Assembly (NCBI GenBank): GCA_001899395.1 | Contig: MOYD01000065.1 | Coordinates: 68,224 to 101,228 of the forward strand | Reading direction: 5' to 3' | DNA: 33,005 bases | Source of the DNA: Candidatus Gastranaerophilales bacterium Zag_111 | Lineage (GTDB): Bacteria > Cyanobacteriota > Vampirovibrionia > Gastranaerophilales > Gastranaerophilaceae | Part shown: one piece after another, positions 24,806 to 32,898 of the stretch | Layout: the number at the start of each line of letters is the position of its first letter | How positions within the stretch are numbered: position 1 is the stretch's first letter | The notes under the pieces: generated by a model | The model's input: the letters and a program-made list of their open reading frames with translations, nothing else | The model's database searches: none | What the model was told of the DNA's origin: nothing | Translations under genes and position numbers: made by a program

Positions 24806-25642
24806 TCACAGATTTTTTTCAAAAAGTTCCACGGTGTTGAGCATCAAAGACGTAATCGTCATTGGTCCAACCCCGCCCGGAACCGGCGAGATGTATGATG
24901 CAATTTGGGATACGCTTTCAAAGTCCGCGTCTCCGCGGGTTTTCCCGTTCTCATCTTTGAAAATCCCTACATCTACAACTACGCAATCAGGTTTTAACAT
25001 TTTCCCTTCTATAACATTTTTCCCCGCTGCTGAAACTACAATATCAGCAGTTTTTGTTATGTCTGCAAGGTTTTTTGTATGTGAATGGCACACCGTAACA
25101 GTTGCATTTCTATTTAAAAGCATTTGAGCCATAGGACGCCCAACAATATTTGAACGACCAATCACAACAGCATGTTTTCCTTCAAGTTCAATATTATATT
25201 CATCCAAAAGCAGCATAATCCCTTTTGGTGTACACGGATACACAATCGGTTCAACGCCTGAAAACAATTTGCCAAAGTTATACGGAGTAAACCCGTCAAC
25301 ATCCTTATCCGGTGAAATCGCATTTATTACATTCTCTTTTGAAATATGCTTTGGAAGCGGAAGCTGAACAAGGATTGCAGTTATTAATTTATCCGCGTTT
25401 AGTTCTTTTATTTTTGTCAAAAGTTCCGTCTCTGTTACGTTTTCAGGGTAGTTTATTATCTGTGAATTAATCCCTAATCTTTCAGCAGTTTTTTTCTTAT
25501 TATTGACATAAATTTTACTTGCAGGATTGTCGCCCGCCAAAATCACCACAAGCGTTGGTTTCTGAGGGAATTTATCAAGTTTTAATTTCAGTCCCTCAAG
25601 AATTTTTTCTCTTAACTTTTTACCGTCTAAAATTTGTGCCAT
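24806..25642 (-). CDS. folD: Methylenetetrahydrofolate dehydrogenase/cyclohydrolase
   Basis: This 278-residue bifunctional enzyme interconverts methylene-, methenyl- and formyl-tetrahydrofolate using NAD(P). Motifs seen are SKIYVNNKKKTAERLGI (active-site Tyr-x3-Lys), LVQLPLPKHI, the SPDKDVDGFTPYNFGKL loop, the Rossmann GRSNIVGRPMAQML (nucleotide binding) and the C-terminal YISPVPGGVGPMT. Length is as usual. The GAGGACTT SD and ATG are well placed. It is the last gene of an operon rplI-methyltransferase-cooC-folD, seven bases after the ATPase. The neighbourhood ties it to one-carbon flow beyond simple purine synthesis. Confidence 0.97.
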   Translation of the reverse strand: MAQILDGKKLREKILEGLKLKLDKFPQKPTLVVILAGDNPASKIYVNNKKKTAERLGINSQIINYPENVTETELLTKIKELNADKLITAILVQLPLPKHISKENVINAISPDKDVDGFTPYNFGKLFSGVEPIVYPCTPKGIMLLLDEYNIELEGKHAVVIGRSNIVGRPMAQMLLNRNATVTVCHSHTKNLADITKTADIVVSAAGKNVIEGKMLKPDCVVVDVGIFKDENGKTRGDADFESVSQIASYISPVPGGVGPMTITSLMLNTVELFEKNL

Positions 25643-25649
25643 AAGTCCT

Positions 25650-26402
25650 CTAATGTTTAATCTGCGGAAGGTTAAGTCTGAAATAAAAATCTTTTATCGC
25701 GTTCTGTACTACTTGAGACTCCCTTGACATTGAATTGTTCTTTAATTCCGGGTCAAACGGAATTACGCCCAAAACGTCAAGGTCATACTTTTTCAAAAGT
25801 TCATAAACCGATGCCAGGTCGCTGCTGTCAACTTTGTTTATTACAACACCAATTTGTGTTCCCGCTGCAAATTTTGAACTGAATTCCTCTATTCTATTTG
25901 CCAAATGTGCAGATTCTTCTGTTGGGTTTGCAACAATAATTGTTGAGTCAATTTCGCAATCTACAAGCTGATTTAAGTATTTTAAATCAAATTCACAGTC
26001 AAAAATCACAATATCATAACGGTTTATAAGTTTATTCACCGCGTCATTTATAAGTTTTGTAATCGGACAGCGGCAATCCTTTGACCCTACAAACCACGAA
26101 ACAATTATATCAACATTATCATCAAGTGTGACAACAATATCTTCCATTGCCCATTCAATGAACTCCTGTTTTGTCATATCTTCCGGAATGCCTGTTTTAT
26201 ACTCGTGTTTCCCGCTTCTGATACCGTAAATTGTATTTCTTATGTCAAGTCCAAAACTGTGTCCAAGTTCGCTTGACAGATCATTATCAAAAAGCAAAAT
26301 GGATTTTTCCGGAAACATTTCCTTCAAAACCTGCATAAATCCCTTTGTTATTGTTGTTTTTCCGCTCCCGCCTTTACCTGTTATTGCCAGTTTTACCGTC
26401 AA
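25650..26402 (-). CDS. cooC: CooC/AcsF-type nickel-insertion ATPase-like protein
   Basis: This 250-residue SIMIBI-class P-loop ATPase has the deviant Walker A GKGGSGKT (9-16), the switch strand LLFDNDLS, Walker B-like IVIFDCEF and the NKxD-like INKVDSSD. A CxC motif at Cys110-x-Cys112 is diagnostic: CooC proteins bind a metal between two subunits at just this position and help insert nickel into CO dehydrogenase. It starts with TTG after AAAGAGG, two bases past the methyltransferase stop. No CO dehydrogenase or acetyl-CoA synthase gene is in the window, so the client metalloenzyme is unknown or encoded elsewhere. MinD/ParA function is less likely because of the CxC. Confidence 0.82.
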   Translation of the reverse strand: MTVKLAITGKGGSGKTTITKGFMQVLKEMFPEKSILLFDNDLSSELGHSFGLDIRNTIYGIRSGKHEYKTGIPEDMTKQEFIEWAMEDIVVTLDDNVDIIVSWFVGSKDCRCPITKLINDAVNKLINRYDIVIFDCEFDLKYLNQLVDCEIDSTIIVANPTEESAHLANRIEEFSSKFAAGTQIGVVINKVDSSDLASVYELLKKYDLDVLGVIPFDPELKNNSMSRESQVVQNAIKDFYFRLNLPQIKH

Positions 26403-26404
26403 AT

Positions 26405-27481
26405 TTAAAACCTCTTTTTTAACTCTTGTGATAACTCAAAAACTAAATCCATTGCGCGTTGTGCCAACTCTTCACTTAACGAGCCTGCACCGCATGATGA
26501 GGTGATTAGTGAGTTGTCTATAATAAGTTTCTCATCAATCCCCTTTTTAGTCAAATACGTTACGCAGTTTTCAAATTTATTGACTAAATCATCAAGCTTA
26601 ACTTGTGCCAAAACCTTGCTGTCAAGTGTTGGCACAATGCCCCAAGCGATTTTACCGCCTGATAAAAGGAAATCTTCAATCTTTTTACTATATATGCTAA
26701 AATGTTCTCCAAAACTCCAGCCGTCACAATTGATAATATCAACCCCAACCTTAATCGGAAGCTGCCAATCGCATTTTCCGCAGCAGTGAATTGCACAAAT
26801 TCCGCCGTTTGATTGTATAACTTGCCTAATACTTGTAAGCATCGCAAAAACATCCTCTTGCGATACCGTTATATAAGCAGAAGTTCCCAACTGAGACAAC
26901 GAAGGTTCATCCATAAAAATAACAGGTACAGTTTGCGAATTTGCCTGTTTTATGCGTCTAATTTGCCATAAAACTTTCAGACAAAGCAATTTTACAACAA
27001 CTTCACGCAGCGTTTCATCGTATATCACGCATTTTCCGGTTTTGTCCGTCAAAAGTGTACAAAGTGTAAATGCCCCGACAATTTGACCTTTAGCGTATTT
27101 TGGCTTTGTGCGTTTAACAATTGCTTCCAGCACCGGAAAAGTCGATGAAAAATCCTTTGATATCGCATATTTTTCAAGCTTTTCAGATTGCGGGTCTGCC
27201 ATAATCTCTTCATAATCCAGAAAAAATTCTTCCAACCCTTCAAAAAATTCTTCACTTTCATTGCTAACAAAGAAATTTTCAACCTTAGACGGCAAAAACG
27301 AAGGCAAGCCTTCAAGTACCTGAATGACCATGTCTTCGTTTTTACTAACATTACTTAATTGCGGGAAGAAGGGAATTGTTTTAAAATCCTTTTCCACAAG
27401 CTGCATAGCTTTTTCCGTATCATTGTGCGGAAGCGACCCGATTGCAATTGGTTCCAGTTTTAAGTCCGAATACCTTGACAT
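26405..27481 (-). CDS. MetE/UROD-superfamily zinc methyltransferase-like protein
   Basis: This 358-residue single-domain protein of the cobalamin-independent methionine synthase/uroporphyrinogen-decarboxylase-like barrel has IGSLPH near the N-terminus (residues 14-19), VIFMDEPSLSQLG (188-199), and probable zinc ligands His232 and Cys234 (IHCCG) plus Cys330 (SSCGAGSL). This matches the HxC...C set of MetE. It is half the length of classical MetE, with no N-terminal tetrahydropteroyltriglutamate domain, so the donor may be a corrinoid protein or another methyl carrier. It follows rplI after 22 bases with a GGGG-rich leader and is followed directly by cooC and folD. Confidence 0.75.
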   Translation of the reverse strand: MSRYSDLKLEPIAIGSLPHNDTEKAMQLVEKDFKTIPFFPQLSNVSKNEDMVIQVLEGLPSFLPSKVENFFVSNESEEFFEGLEEFFLDYEEIMADPQSEKLEKYAISKDFSSTFPVLEAIVKRTKPKYAKGQIVGAFTLCTLLTDKTGKCVIYDETLREVVVKLLCLKVLWQIRRIKQANSQTVPVIFMDEPSLSQLGTSAYITVSQEDVFAMLTSIRQVIQSNGGICAIHCCGKCDWQLPIKVGVDIINCDGWSFGEHFSIYSKKIEDFLLSGGKIAWGIVPTLDSKVLAQVKLDDLVNKFENCVTYLTKKGIDEKLIIDNSLITSSCGAGSLSEELAQRAMDLVFELSQELKKRF

Positions 27482-27503
27482 CTGCGCCCCGCCCCTATTT
27501 GAA

Positions 27504-27998
27504 CTACTCAGCTGTTTCTTCAGTTTCTTCGATTGATTCTTTAAGAACTTCTGAAGCTGTAACAGAAATTGCTAATTCGCATTTAACTTTTGAAGTTAAT
27601 TTGATTAACATTGTGTAGTTGCCAACTCTGTTAATCGGAGCATTTAAAGAAACTGTTTTTCTGTCAACTTCAATGCCTGCTTGAGCTTGCAATTCTTCTG
27701 TTAATTTTTTGGTTGTGATTGTACCAAATAATTTACCGGATTCGCCGGCTTTTGCTGACAATTCAAGTTTGCCGAATTTTTCAATTGCTTCTGCTTTTTC
27801 TAAAGCTTCCTGGTGTAATTTTTCTTGTTTAGCTTTAATTCTTGCAATATTCTTTTCTCTGTTTGCTAAAGCGCCTTCTGTAGCGATTTCTGCTGCGCCT
27901 TGCGGTAGTAAAAAGTTTCTTGCATAACCGTCTTTAACATTGATTACGTCGCCGACTTCACCTAAGTTTTGTACTTCTTTTTTTAATATAACCTGCAT
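27504..27998 (-). CDS. rplI: 50S ribosomal protein L9
   Basis: This 164-residue protein binds 23S rRNA at the base of the L1 stalk. The N-terminal RNA-binding domain is MQVILKKEVQNLGEVGDVINVKDGYARNFLLPQG, followed by a long connecting helix (about 45-75) and the C-terminal domain with GKLFGTITTKKL. An acidic extension (SIEETEETAE) is added at the end. AAGGAGAATAAA precedes ATG. It leads the one-carbon operon, so the methyltransferase group may be expressed in step with ribosome synthesis; rpsF and rpsR, its common partners, are absent. Confidence 0.97.
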   Translation of the reverse strand: MQVILKKEVQNLGEVGDVINVKDGYARNFLLPQGAAEIATEGALANREKNIARIKAKQEKLHQEALEKAEAIEKFGKLELSAKAGESGKLFGTITTKKLTEELQAQAGIEVDRKTVSLNAPINRVGNYTMLIKLTSKVKCELAISVTASEVLKESIEETEETAE

Positions 27999-28121
27999 TT
28001 TATTCTCCTTTTCTATTTATATTCCTGCACGTGGCTTTAATGTACTACAAACATGGCAAGTTGTCGAGGGGGTTTGTAAAGTTTTTTAAGGATAACTGTG
28101 TATCCGATGCCATAGTGTCGA

Positions 28122-28208
28122 ATGTGTCGTGTTTCAAAAGCCTGGTGTGATGTGAATGTCAACGGGCACGTAGAAGAAATCTTAGAATACCTTGCAGGCA
28201 ACAATTAA
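28122..28208 (+). pseudogene. Possible 28-codon remnant of a coding sequence
   Basis: In the 214-base gap between rplI and zupT one short frame reads from ATG 28122 to TAA 28206-28208, ending DVNVNGHVEEILEYLAGNN. The composition looks protein-like, but no SD precedes the ATG and an in-frame TAG occurs just upstream. It could be the last piece of a lost gene or pure chance. The rest of the gap holds the rplI promoter region and a small GGATA/TATCC hairpin (28090-28105); no strong promoter was identified. Confidence 0.2.
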
Positions 28209-28212
28209 AGTT

Positions 28213-29019
28213 TTAGCTAAGAAAAATCAGCCCCATCCAGATAAACAGAATTCCGGACATAATCCCGATAATTGACAAGTGCCAGTTGCCATACTCTTTT
28301 GCCAGCGGCAAGAGTGTATCAAACGAAATATATGTCATAATTCCGGCAACTGCCGCCATCAAGCACCCAACCAAAATTTGCGGTACAAAAAGTCCGAAAA
28401 TAAACATTCCGGCTAAAGCTCCGATTGGTTCAGTTACTCCGGATAACGCGGCATAAAGCATTGCATAACGTTTTTTACCTGTGACGTGGTATATCGGAAG
28501 AGCAACCGCAATACCTTCCGGGATATTATGAATTGCAATGGCAAATGCAACTGATGCGCCAAGAGTTATGTCCTGTGTTGTAGTCAAAAAAGTTGCCATG
28601 CCTTCCGGGAAATTATGAATACAAATTGCAATTGCGGTCAAAAATCCGGCACGTTTTAATTTGTAATGGTTATGCTGGCTTAATTCAACATCATCAGGGT
28701 GCAAAAGCTCTTCTGTATCAACGTGGTCAGGCAGAAAATAGTCTATCAAAACAGATATTATAATTCCTAATATAAAACCGCCAAACACAAGCCACTGAAA
28801 CGAATTAGGAAAATTTGCCTGCAAAAGTTTTTCAGAACTCGGGATTATATCAACAAGCGAAATAAATATCATTACTCCGGCTGAAAATCCCAACCCAACA
28901 GAAAGTGTTTTTAAGTTGTCTTTCTTTGTTATAAACGCAACAGCACCGCCAATAGCCGTGGTTAAACCGGCTAACATCGTGAGGCTAAATGCAATTCCAA
29001 AATTATTTTGTATATTCAT
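28213..29019 (-). CDS. zupT: ZIP-family divalent metal transporter
   Basis: This 268-residue inner-membrane protein with eight predicted helices imports Zn(II) and possibly Fe, Mn and Co. The metal-site helices are recognisable by HNFPEGM (helix 4) and HNIPEGI (helix 5). A His-containing loop (PDDVELSQHNHYKL, about 107-120) sits between helices 3 and 4, as in bacterial ZupT. The GVTEPIGALAG motif in a later helix is typical of this subfamily. It has its own promoter region of about 300 bases shared with yggS. An iron/zinc sensing site (Fur or Zur box) was not identified. Confidence 0.93.
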   Translation of the reverse strand: MNIQNNFGIAFSLTMLAGLTTAIGGAVAFITKKDNLKTLSVGLGFSAGVMIFISLVDIIPSSEKLLQANFPNSFQWLVFGGFILGIIISVLIDYFLPDHVDTEELLHPDDVELSQHNHYKLKRAGFLTAIAICIHNFPEGMATFLTTTQDITLGASVAFAIAIHNIPEGIAVALPIYHVTGKKRYAMLYAALSGVTEPIGALAGMFIFGLFVPQILVGCLMAAVAGIMTYISFDTLLPLAKEYGNWHLSIIGIMSGILFIWMGLIFLS

Positions 29020-29178
29020 GAGGTATTCCTGTTGTTATGATATCACAAAGATAAGAAAATGTTTGCTTTACTAATTTTCGATTAAAAAACCCATGCCTTT
29101 AGCTTGTTGTCTGCATTTTGGCATGCCTTGTCATGGCGATTGTAAAGATATGTAAAGCTATTGGCGCAAAGTTATAAA

Positions 29179-29213
29179 CCGCTGAAACCATGTCAGTGAC
29201 ATGGTTTCAGCGG
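29179..29213. repeat. Perfect 16-base-pair inverted repeat with a three-base loop
   Basis: CCGCTGAAACCATGTC and GACATGGTTTCAGCGG are exact complements around AGT. It lies upstream of both flanking genes and has no T tract on either side, so it is not an ordinary terminator. It is much GC-richer than its surroundings. It may be an operator, a repetitive extragenic palindrome or a piece of a mobile element. Confidence 0.6.
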
Positions 29214-29250
29214 CATTTGATTTGTGCGGGTTTTAACGAAAATAAATATT

Positions 29251-29279
29251 TTGGACATGCTCAAAAACTAGAGTACAAT
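29251..29279 (+). promoter_or_regulatory. Sigma-70 promoter of yggS-sepF
   Basis: TTGGAC (29251-29256) and TACAAT (29274-29279) have a 17-base spacer. ATGCTCAA (29257-29264, in the spacer) recurs in inverted form as TTGAGCAT (29295-29302), and ATGCTC at 29286 pairs with GAGCAT at 29297. These may be an operator or a leader hairpin just past the transcription start near 29286. Confidence 0.7.
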
Positions 29280-29321
29280 TAAATTATGCTCTAATTGAGC
29301 ATTTCTTGTAGAGGTGAAGTG

Positions 29322-29984
29322 ATGTTTGAAACAGTTAAGCATAATCTTTTACAAATACAGGAAGAAATCGCACCTTGTAAACCCAGAATAATTGCAGTGA
29401 CAAAGTATTTTGACGAAAACGCGATAGAAGCCGCTTATCAAGCCGGCATACGCGATTTCGGAGAGTCAAGAGTTATTGAGGCTTGTGCTAAGATTGAAAA
29501 TCTCAAGCCTGAAATCAGAAATAATTCAACATTTCACTTTATCGGACATTTGCAGACTAACAAAGTAAAACAGGCGGTAAAGGTTTTTGAATATATTCAT
29601 TCTGTTGATTCGATAAAACTTGCTAAAACAATTTCACAACACGCAATTGAACTTGGCAAAGTCCAAAAAGTTCTTATACAAATTAACAACGCAAACGAAG
29701 AACAGAAATTCGGATTTTCCATATCAGAAGTGTTTGAAGCGTTTGGCGAACTTTTAAAGCTAAAGGGAATTGACATAAAAGGGGTTATGAACATGGCGCC
29801 TCTGGCAATACCTAATCAAGAGATTGCAAAACTGTTTGGCGGCATAGTTCAGATAAGAGATGAGCTTGAAAAAGAATTTCACTGCGAACTAAAAGAAATT
29901 TCAATGGGAATGAGCCAGGATTATAAAATCGCGGCACAGCAAGGTTCAACAATGCTTAGGGTAGGTAGAAAATTATTTGAATAA
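29322..29984 (+). CDS. yggS: PLP homeostasis protein YggS/YlmE/PipY
   Basis: This 220-residue single-domain TIM-barrel protein binds pyridoxal phosphate through a Lys in the VTKYF motif and has no known catalysis; loss perturbs amino- and keto-acid pools. Other marks are FGESRVIEA (the usual FGENxxQE with Ser-Arg in place of Asn), FHFIGHLQTNKVK, IHSVDSIKLA, VLIQINNANEEQKFGFS and ISMGMSQDYKIAAQQGSTMLRVG. ATG 29322 with GAGGTGA is favoured over an upstream TTG. sepF begins 20 bases later, the arrangement seen in cyanobacteria (pipY-sepF) and Gram-positives (ylmE-ylmF). Confidence 0.94.
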   Translation: MFETVKHNLLQIQEEIAPCKPRIIAVTKYFDENAIEAAYQAGIRDFGESRVIEACAKIENLKPEIRNNSTFHFIGHLQTNKVKQAVKVFEYIHSVDSIKLAKTISQHAIELGKVQKVLIQINNANEEQKFGFSISEVFEAFGELLKLKGIDIKGVMNMAPLAIPNQEIAKLFGGIVQIRDELEKEFHCELKEISMGMSQDYKIAAQQGSTMLRVGRKLFE

Positions 29985-30004
29985 GATAAACGGAGGAAAA
30001 ATCG

Positions 30005-30523
30005 GTGGCAGCAATAGCAGATAGTTTCAAAAAAGTTGTAGATTTCGTAATGGATAATTTCCGCGGAGAAGATGATCCATTTGAAGATATAAATGATTCT
30101 GATTACGGAGAAGACAGTTACATTGAAGACGGTAACGCAGTAAGAATAGCTGAACCAAGCTATGAACCGGCTCAATCAATTATTAAACGTAATGAATCAA
30201 AAGTTCTTAGCCACCCAAGTGCAAACAGAGGCGGAAATGAAGTTGTCGTTGTTGAACCCCGTTCATTTGACGATGCTGCAACTATTGTTCAACACCTTAA
30301 AGACAGAAAAATTGTTATGCTCAACCTTCATCTTTTAGATAAAGAGCAATCTCAAAGAACAATTGATTTTGTTTGCGGTGCATCTCAAGCACTTAACGGC
30401 TGCCCGAAAAAAGTTGGTGATTTAGTATTTGTATTTGCTCCAAGCAATGTTACATTGTCAACTGATACTAATTCTCAACAGAGCAAGTTTAATGATTCTT
30501 TGTGGAGAACATCTCTGCAATAG
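30005..30523 (+). CDS. sepF: Cell division protein SepF
   Basis: This 172-residue protein polymerises into rings that bundle FtsZ and anchor it to the membrane. A short N-terminal amphipathic helix (MAAIADSFKKVVDFVMDNF) serves as membrane anchor. An acidic disordered linker (about 20-75) is followed by the SepF core from VVVVEPRSFDDAATIVQHLKDRKIVMLNLHLLDKEQSQRTIDFVCGASQALNG to KKVGDLVFVFAPSNV. The start codon is GTG with GGAGG eight to twelve bases before. It follows yggS by 20 bases and is closed by a terminator. SepF rather than ZipA/FtsA-type anchoring supports a cyanobacteria-related host. Confidence 0.95.
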   Translation: MAAIADSFKKVVDFVMDNFRGEDDPFEDINDSDYGEDSYIEDGNAVRIAEPSYEPAQSIIKRNESKVLSHPSANRGGNEVVVVEPRSFDDAATIVQHLKDRKIVMLNLHLLDKEQSQRTIDFVCGASQALNGCPKKVGDLVFVFAPSNVTLSTDTNSQQSKFNDSLWRTSLQ

Positions 30524-30569
30524 AATATTAATTTAATAGAGAAGAGAGATAGTTTAGATTAAAATCATA

Positions 30570-30592
30570 AGCAGCTTTTTAGCTGCTTTTTC
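30570..30592 (+). terminator. Rho-independent terminator of yggS-sepF
   Basis: AGCAGCT and AGCTGCT form a seven-base-pair stem with a TTTT loop, followed by TTTTTC. It lies 47 bases after the sepF stop. Confidence 0.85.
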
Positions 30593-30600
30593 TTTTGTAC

Positions 30601-30642
30601 TTTTATATATTTTTTGTTTGCGTTATAATAGTTTACGTAAAC
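30601..30642 (+). promoter_or_regulatory. Promoter region of pnp with a palindrome at the start site
   Basis: A perfect TATAAT (30624-30629) is preceded at 17 bases by a weak -35 (TTTTAT). Directly behind it, at the expected transcription start, stands the 12-base palindrome GTTTACGTAAAC (30631-30642). A protein bound there would block initiation. The leader of about 60 bases up to the ATG has an AAGG SD. Confidence 0.5.
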
Positions 30643-30700
30643 GGAAGTGTATAACTAAAAGGCGCAAAAGACAGAGCGCAGAAAGAAAAGGTAAAGTATT

Positions 30701-32839
30701 ATGAAACCTGAAACAAAAAGCTTTCAACTAGAAATCGGCGGCAAGACCGTCACTATTGAAACAGGAAAGTATGGTCAATCAACAAACGGTTCTGTTACAG
30801 TAAGATGTGGTGATACAATGTTATTTGTTCACTGCTGTGTTTCAAAAGAACCAAGAGTTGGGATAGATTTTTTCCCATTGTTAATTGATTATGAAGAAAG
30901 AATGTCTTCAATCGGCAGAATTCCGGGCGGATACAACCGTTCAGAAGGTAAAGCAAGCGATAAAGCTATTTTAATTTCAAGACTTATAGACAGACCAATC
31001 AGACCACTGTTCCCAAAAGGTTACAGAAACGATATTCAAATCGTAGCACAACTTTTCAGCTACGACCAGGAAAATCAGCCTGATACATTGGCAATGCTTG
31101 GTGCATCTTGTGCTTTAATGCTATCAGGGGCACCGTTTGAAGGACCAATCGGGGCAGTTAGAGTTTCTCGCGATGCGGAAGGCAATTTAATCGCTAACCC
31201 AACCCACAGACAAGCTAAAGAATCTGACCTTGATATAGTTGTTGCAGGAACTCATGATTCAGTTATCATGGTTGAAGCCGGATGTAAATTTGTTACAGAA
31301 GACGACATTATGGCTGCTGTTGAATTTGCTCAAGGCGAAATCAGAAAACAGTGTGACGCGCAAGTTGAATTTGCAAAAAATTGCGGCGTAACAAAAGAAG
31401 AATTTGTAAACCCTTATGACACATCAGGTATCAAAAAGATTATCGAAGAAACTGCTCACGATATGATTTTTGACGCTTATCATAATTTTGACAGAACATA
31501 CAGACAAGAAAAATTAGAAGAAGCTAAAAAACTTGTTAAAGAAAAAATCGACGCATTGCCTGATGATGATTACATCAAACAAATTATTGAAGAAACAGGC
31601 ATTGACTTTGTTGCAGAAGAATTCAAAAACGCAGAAAAACACATTATGCGTACAATGATTTTAGACGAAGGCGTAAGAGCAGACGGCAGAAAACCAACCG
31701 AAGTTCGTCCAATCTGGTGTGAAGTTGGTGTTATTCCGCGTGCTCACGGTTCTGCTGTATTTACAAGAGGTCAAACTCAGGTTTTATCAGTTGCAACCTT
31801 AGCAGGACCTGCTATGAAACAGGAACTGGACGGGGTTGACCCTGAAACCGAAAAAACTTACATGCACAAATACATCTTCCCGGGATTTTCAGTAGGTGAA
31901 GTTAAGCCTTTAAGAGGACCGGGCAGACGTGAAGTCGGTCACGGCGCTTTAGCAGAACGTGCTAATGTTCCGGCACTTCCTTCACAAGAAGAATTCGGTT
32001 ACACAATCCGCGTAACATCAGATGTTTTAGAGTCAAACGGTTCAACATCAATGGCTTCAACCTGCGGTTCTTCAATGGCATTAATGAACGCCGGTGTTCC
32101 TGTTAAATGTATGATTGGCGGTGTTGCAATGGGTATGATTACAGAACCGGGCAAAGAACCTGTCGTTCTAACAGATATTCAAGGTATTGAAGACTTCTTG
32201 GGCGATATGGACTTCAAAGTAACCGGTAATGACACAGGAATTACCGCATTACAAATGGATATGAAAGCAAAAGGTATTGCAAACGACACATTGCGCCGCG
32301 CGTTAGCTCAAGCTAAAGAAGGAAGACTTCACATCTTAGGCAAAATGAGAGAAGCTATCACCGAACCGGGACCAATGTCACCATTTGCTCCAAGCATAAC
32401 AACAATGACTATTCCGGTTGATGATATAGGAACAGTTATCGGACCTGGCGGAAAACAAATTCGTGCAATCATCGACGCCTCAGGTGCTGAGATTGATATT
32501 CAGGATTCAGGTGTTGTAACTATTACTTCAAACGATCAGGAAGGCGCTCAAATTGCAATCAAAATGATTAAAGATTTAACCTTCAAACCTGAAGTAGGAA
32601 TGGTTATCAAAGGCAAAGTTGTAAGAATTATTCCGATTGGCGCGTTCGTTGAACTTGGCGGCGGCAAAGACGGTATGGTTCACATTTCACAAGTTTGCAA
32701 CGAAAGAATTGAAACCATTGAACCACACTTGACAATCGGTCAAGAAGTTATCGTAAAAGTTGTTAAAATAGACGAAAAAGGTCGTGTAAACTTAACAATC
32801 AAAGGCGTAACAGAAGAAGACAAAGCTAGAGTTCAATAA
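30701..32839 (+). CDS. pnp: Polyribonucleotide nucleotidyltransferase (PNPase)
   Basis: This 712-residue phosphorolytic 3'-5' exoribonuclease is trimeric and acts in mRNA decay. Two RNase PH-like domains come first: the first (about 10-210) has FFPLLIDYEER and RIPGGYNRSEG, and the second (about 310-540) has ILDEGVRADGRKPTEVRPI, GSAVFTRGQTQVLS and SMASTCGSSMALMNAG. The linker helical domain lies between. A KH domain with the GxxG loop (IGPGGKQI, about 585) and a C-terminal S1 domain (KGKVVRIIPIGAFVELGGGKDGMVHISQV) complete it. All expected parts are present, and it is monocistronic with its own promoter and terminator. Confidence 0.97.
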   Translation: MKPETKSFQLEIGGKTVTIETGKYGQSTNGSVTVRCGDTMLFVHCCVSKEPRVGIDFFPLLIDYEERMSSIGRIPGGYNRSEGKASDKAILISRLIDRPIRPLFPKGYRNDIQIVAQLFSYDQENQPDTLAMLGASCALMLSGAPFEGPIGAVRVSRDAEGNLIANPTHRQAKESDLDIVVAGTHDSVIMVEAGCKFVTEDDIMAAVEFAQGEIRKQCDAQVEFAKNCGVTKEEFVNPYDTSGIKKIIEETAHDMIFDAYHNFDRTYRQEKLEEAKKLVKEKIDALPDDDYIKQIIEETGIDFVAEEFKNAEKHIMRTMILDEGVRADGRKPTEVRPIWCEVGVIPRAHGSAVFTRGQTQVLSVATLAGPAMKQELDGVDPETEKTYMHKYIFPGFSVGEVKPLRGPGRREVGHGALAERANVPALPSQEEFGYTIRVTSDVLESNGSTSMASTCGSSMALMNAGVPVKCMIGGVAMGMITEPGKEPVVLTDIQGIEDFLGDMDFKVTGNDTGITALQMDMKAKGIANDTLRRALAQAKEGRLHILGKMREAITEPGPMSPFAPSITTMTIPVDDIGTVIGPGGKQIRAIIDASGAEIDIQDSGVVTITSNDQEGAQIAIKMIKDLTFKPEVGMVIKGKVVRIIPIGAFVELGGGKDGMVHISQVCNERIETIEPHLTIGQEVIVKVVKIDEKGRVNLTIKGVTEEDKARVQ

Positions 32840-32863
32840 GAACTTAGCAATGTGATAAATAAT

Positions 32864-32898
32864 AGAAAGACGGATAAATTTATCCGTCTTTCTTATTT
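32864..32898. terminator. Bidirectional terminator after pnp
   Basis: AGAAAGACGGATAAA and TTTATCCGTCTTTCT are perfect 15-base complements placed back to back, followed by TATTTTT on the plus strand. They end pnp from the left and the partial gene from the right. Confidence 0.88.

Larger units (their letters stand above)
29020..29321. other. 302-base divergent regulatory region between zupT and yggS
   Basis: No gene is visible. The region contains a CATGCC/GGCATG inverted pair (near 29092 and 29118), a perfect 35-base inverted repeat (29179-29213), the yggS promoter (29251-29279) and a second inverted repeat around it (29257-29302). The zupT promoter must lie close to 29020-29080 but could not be fixed; a TATCAT before the gene is its best -10 candidate. 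Confidence 0.5.
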
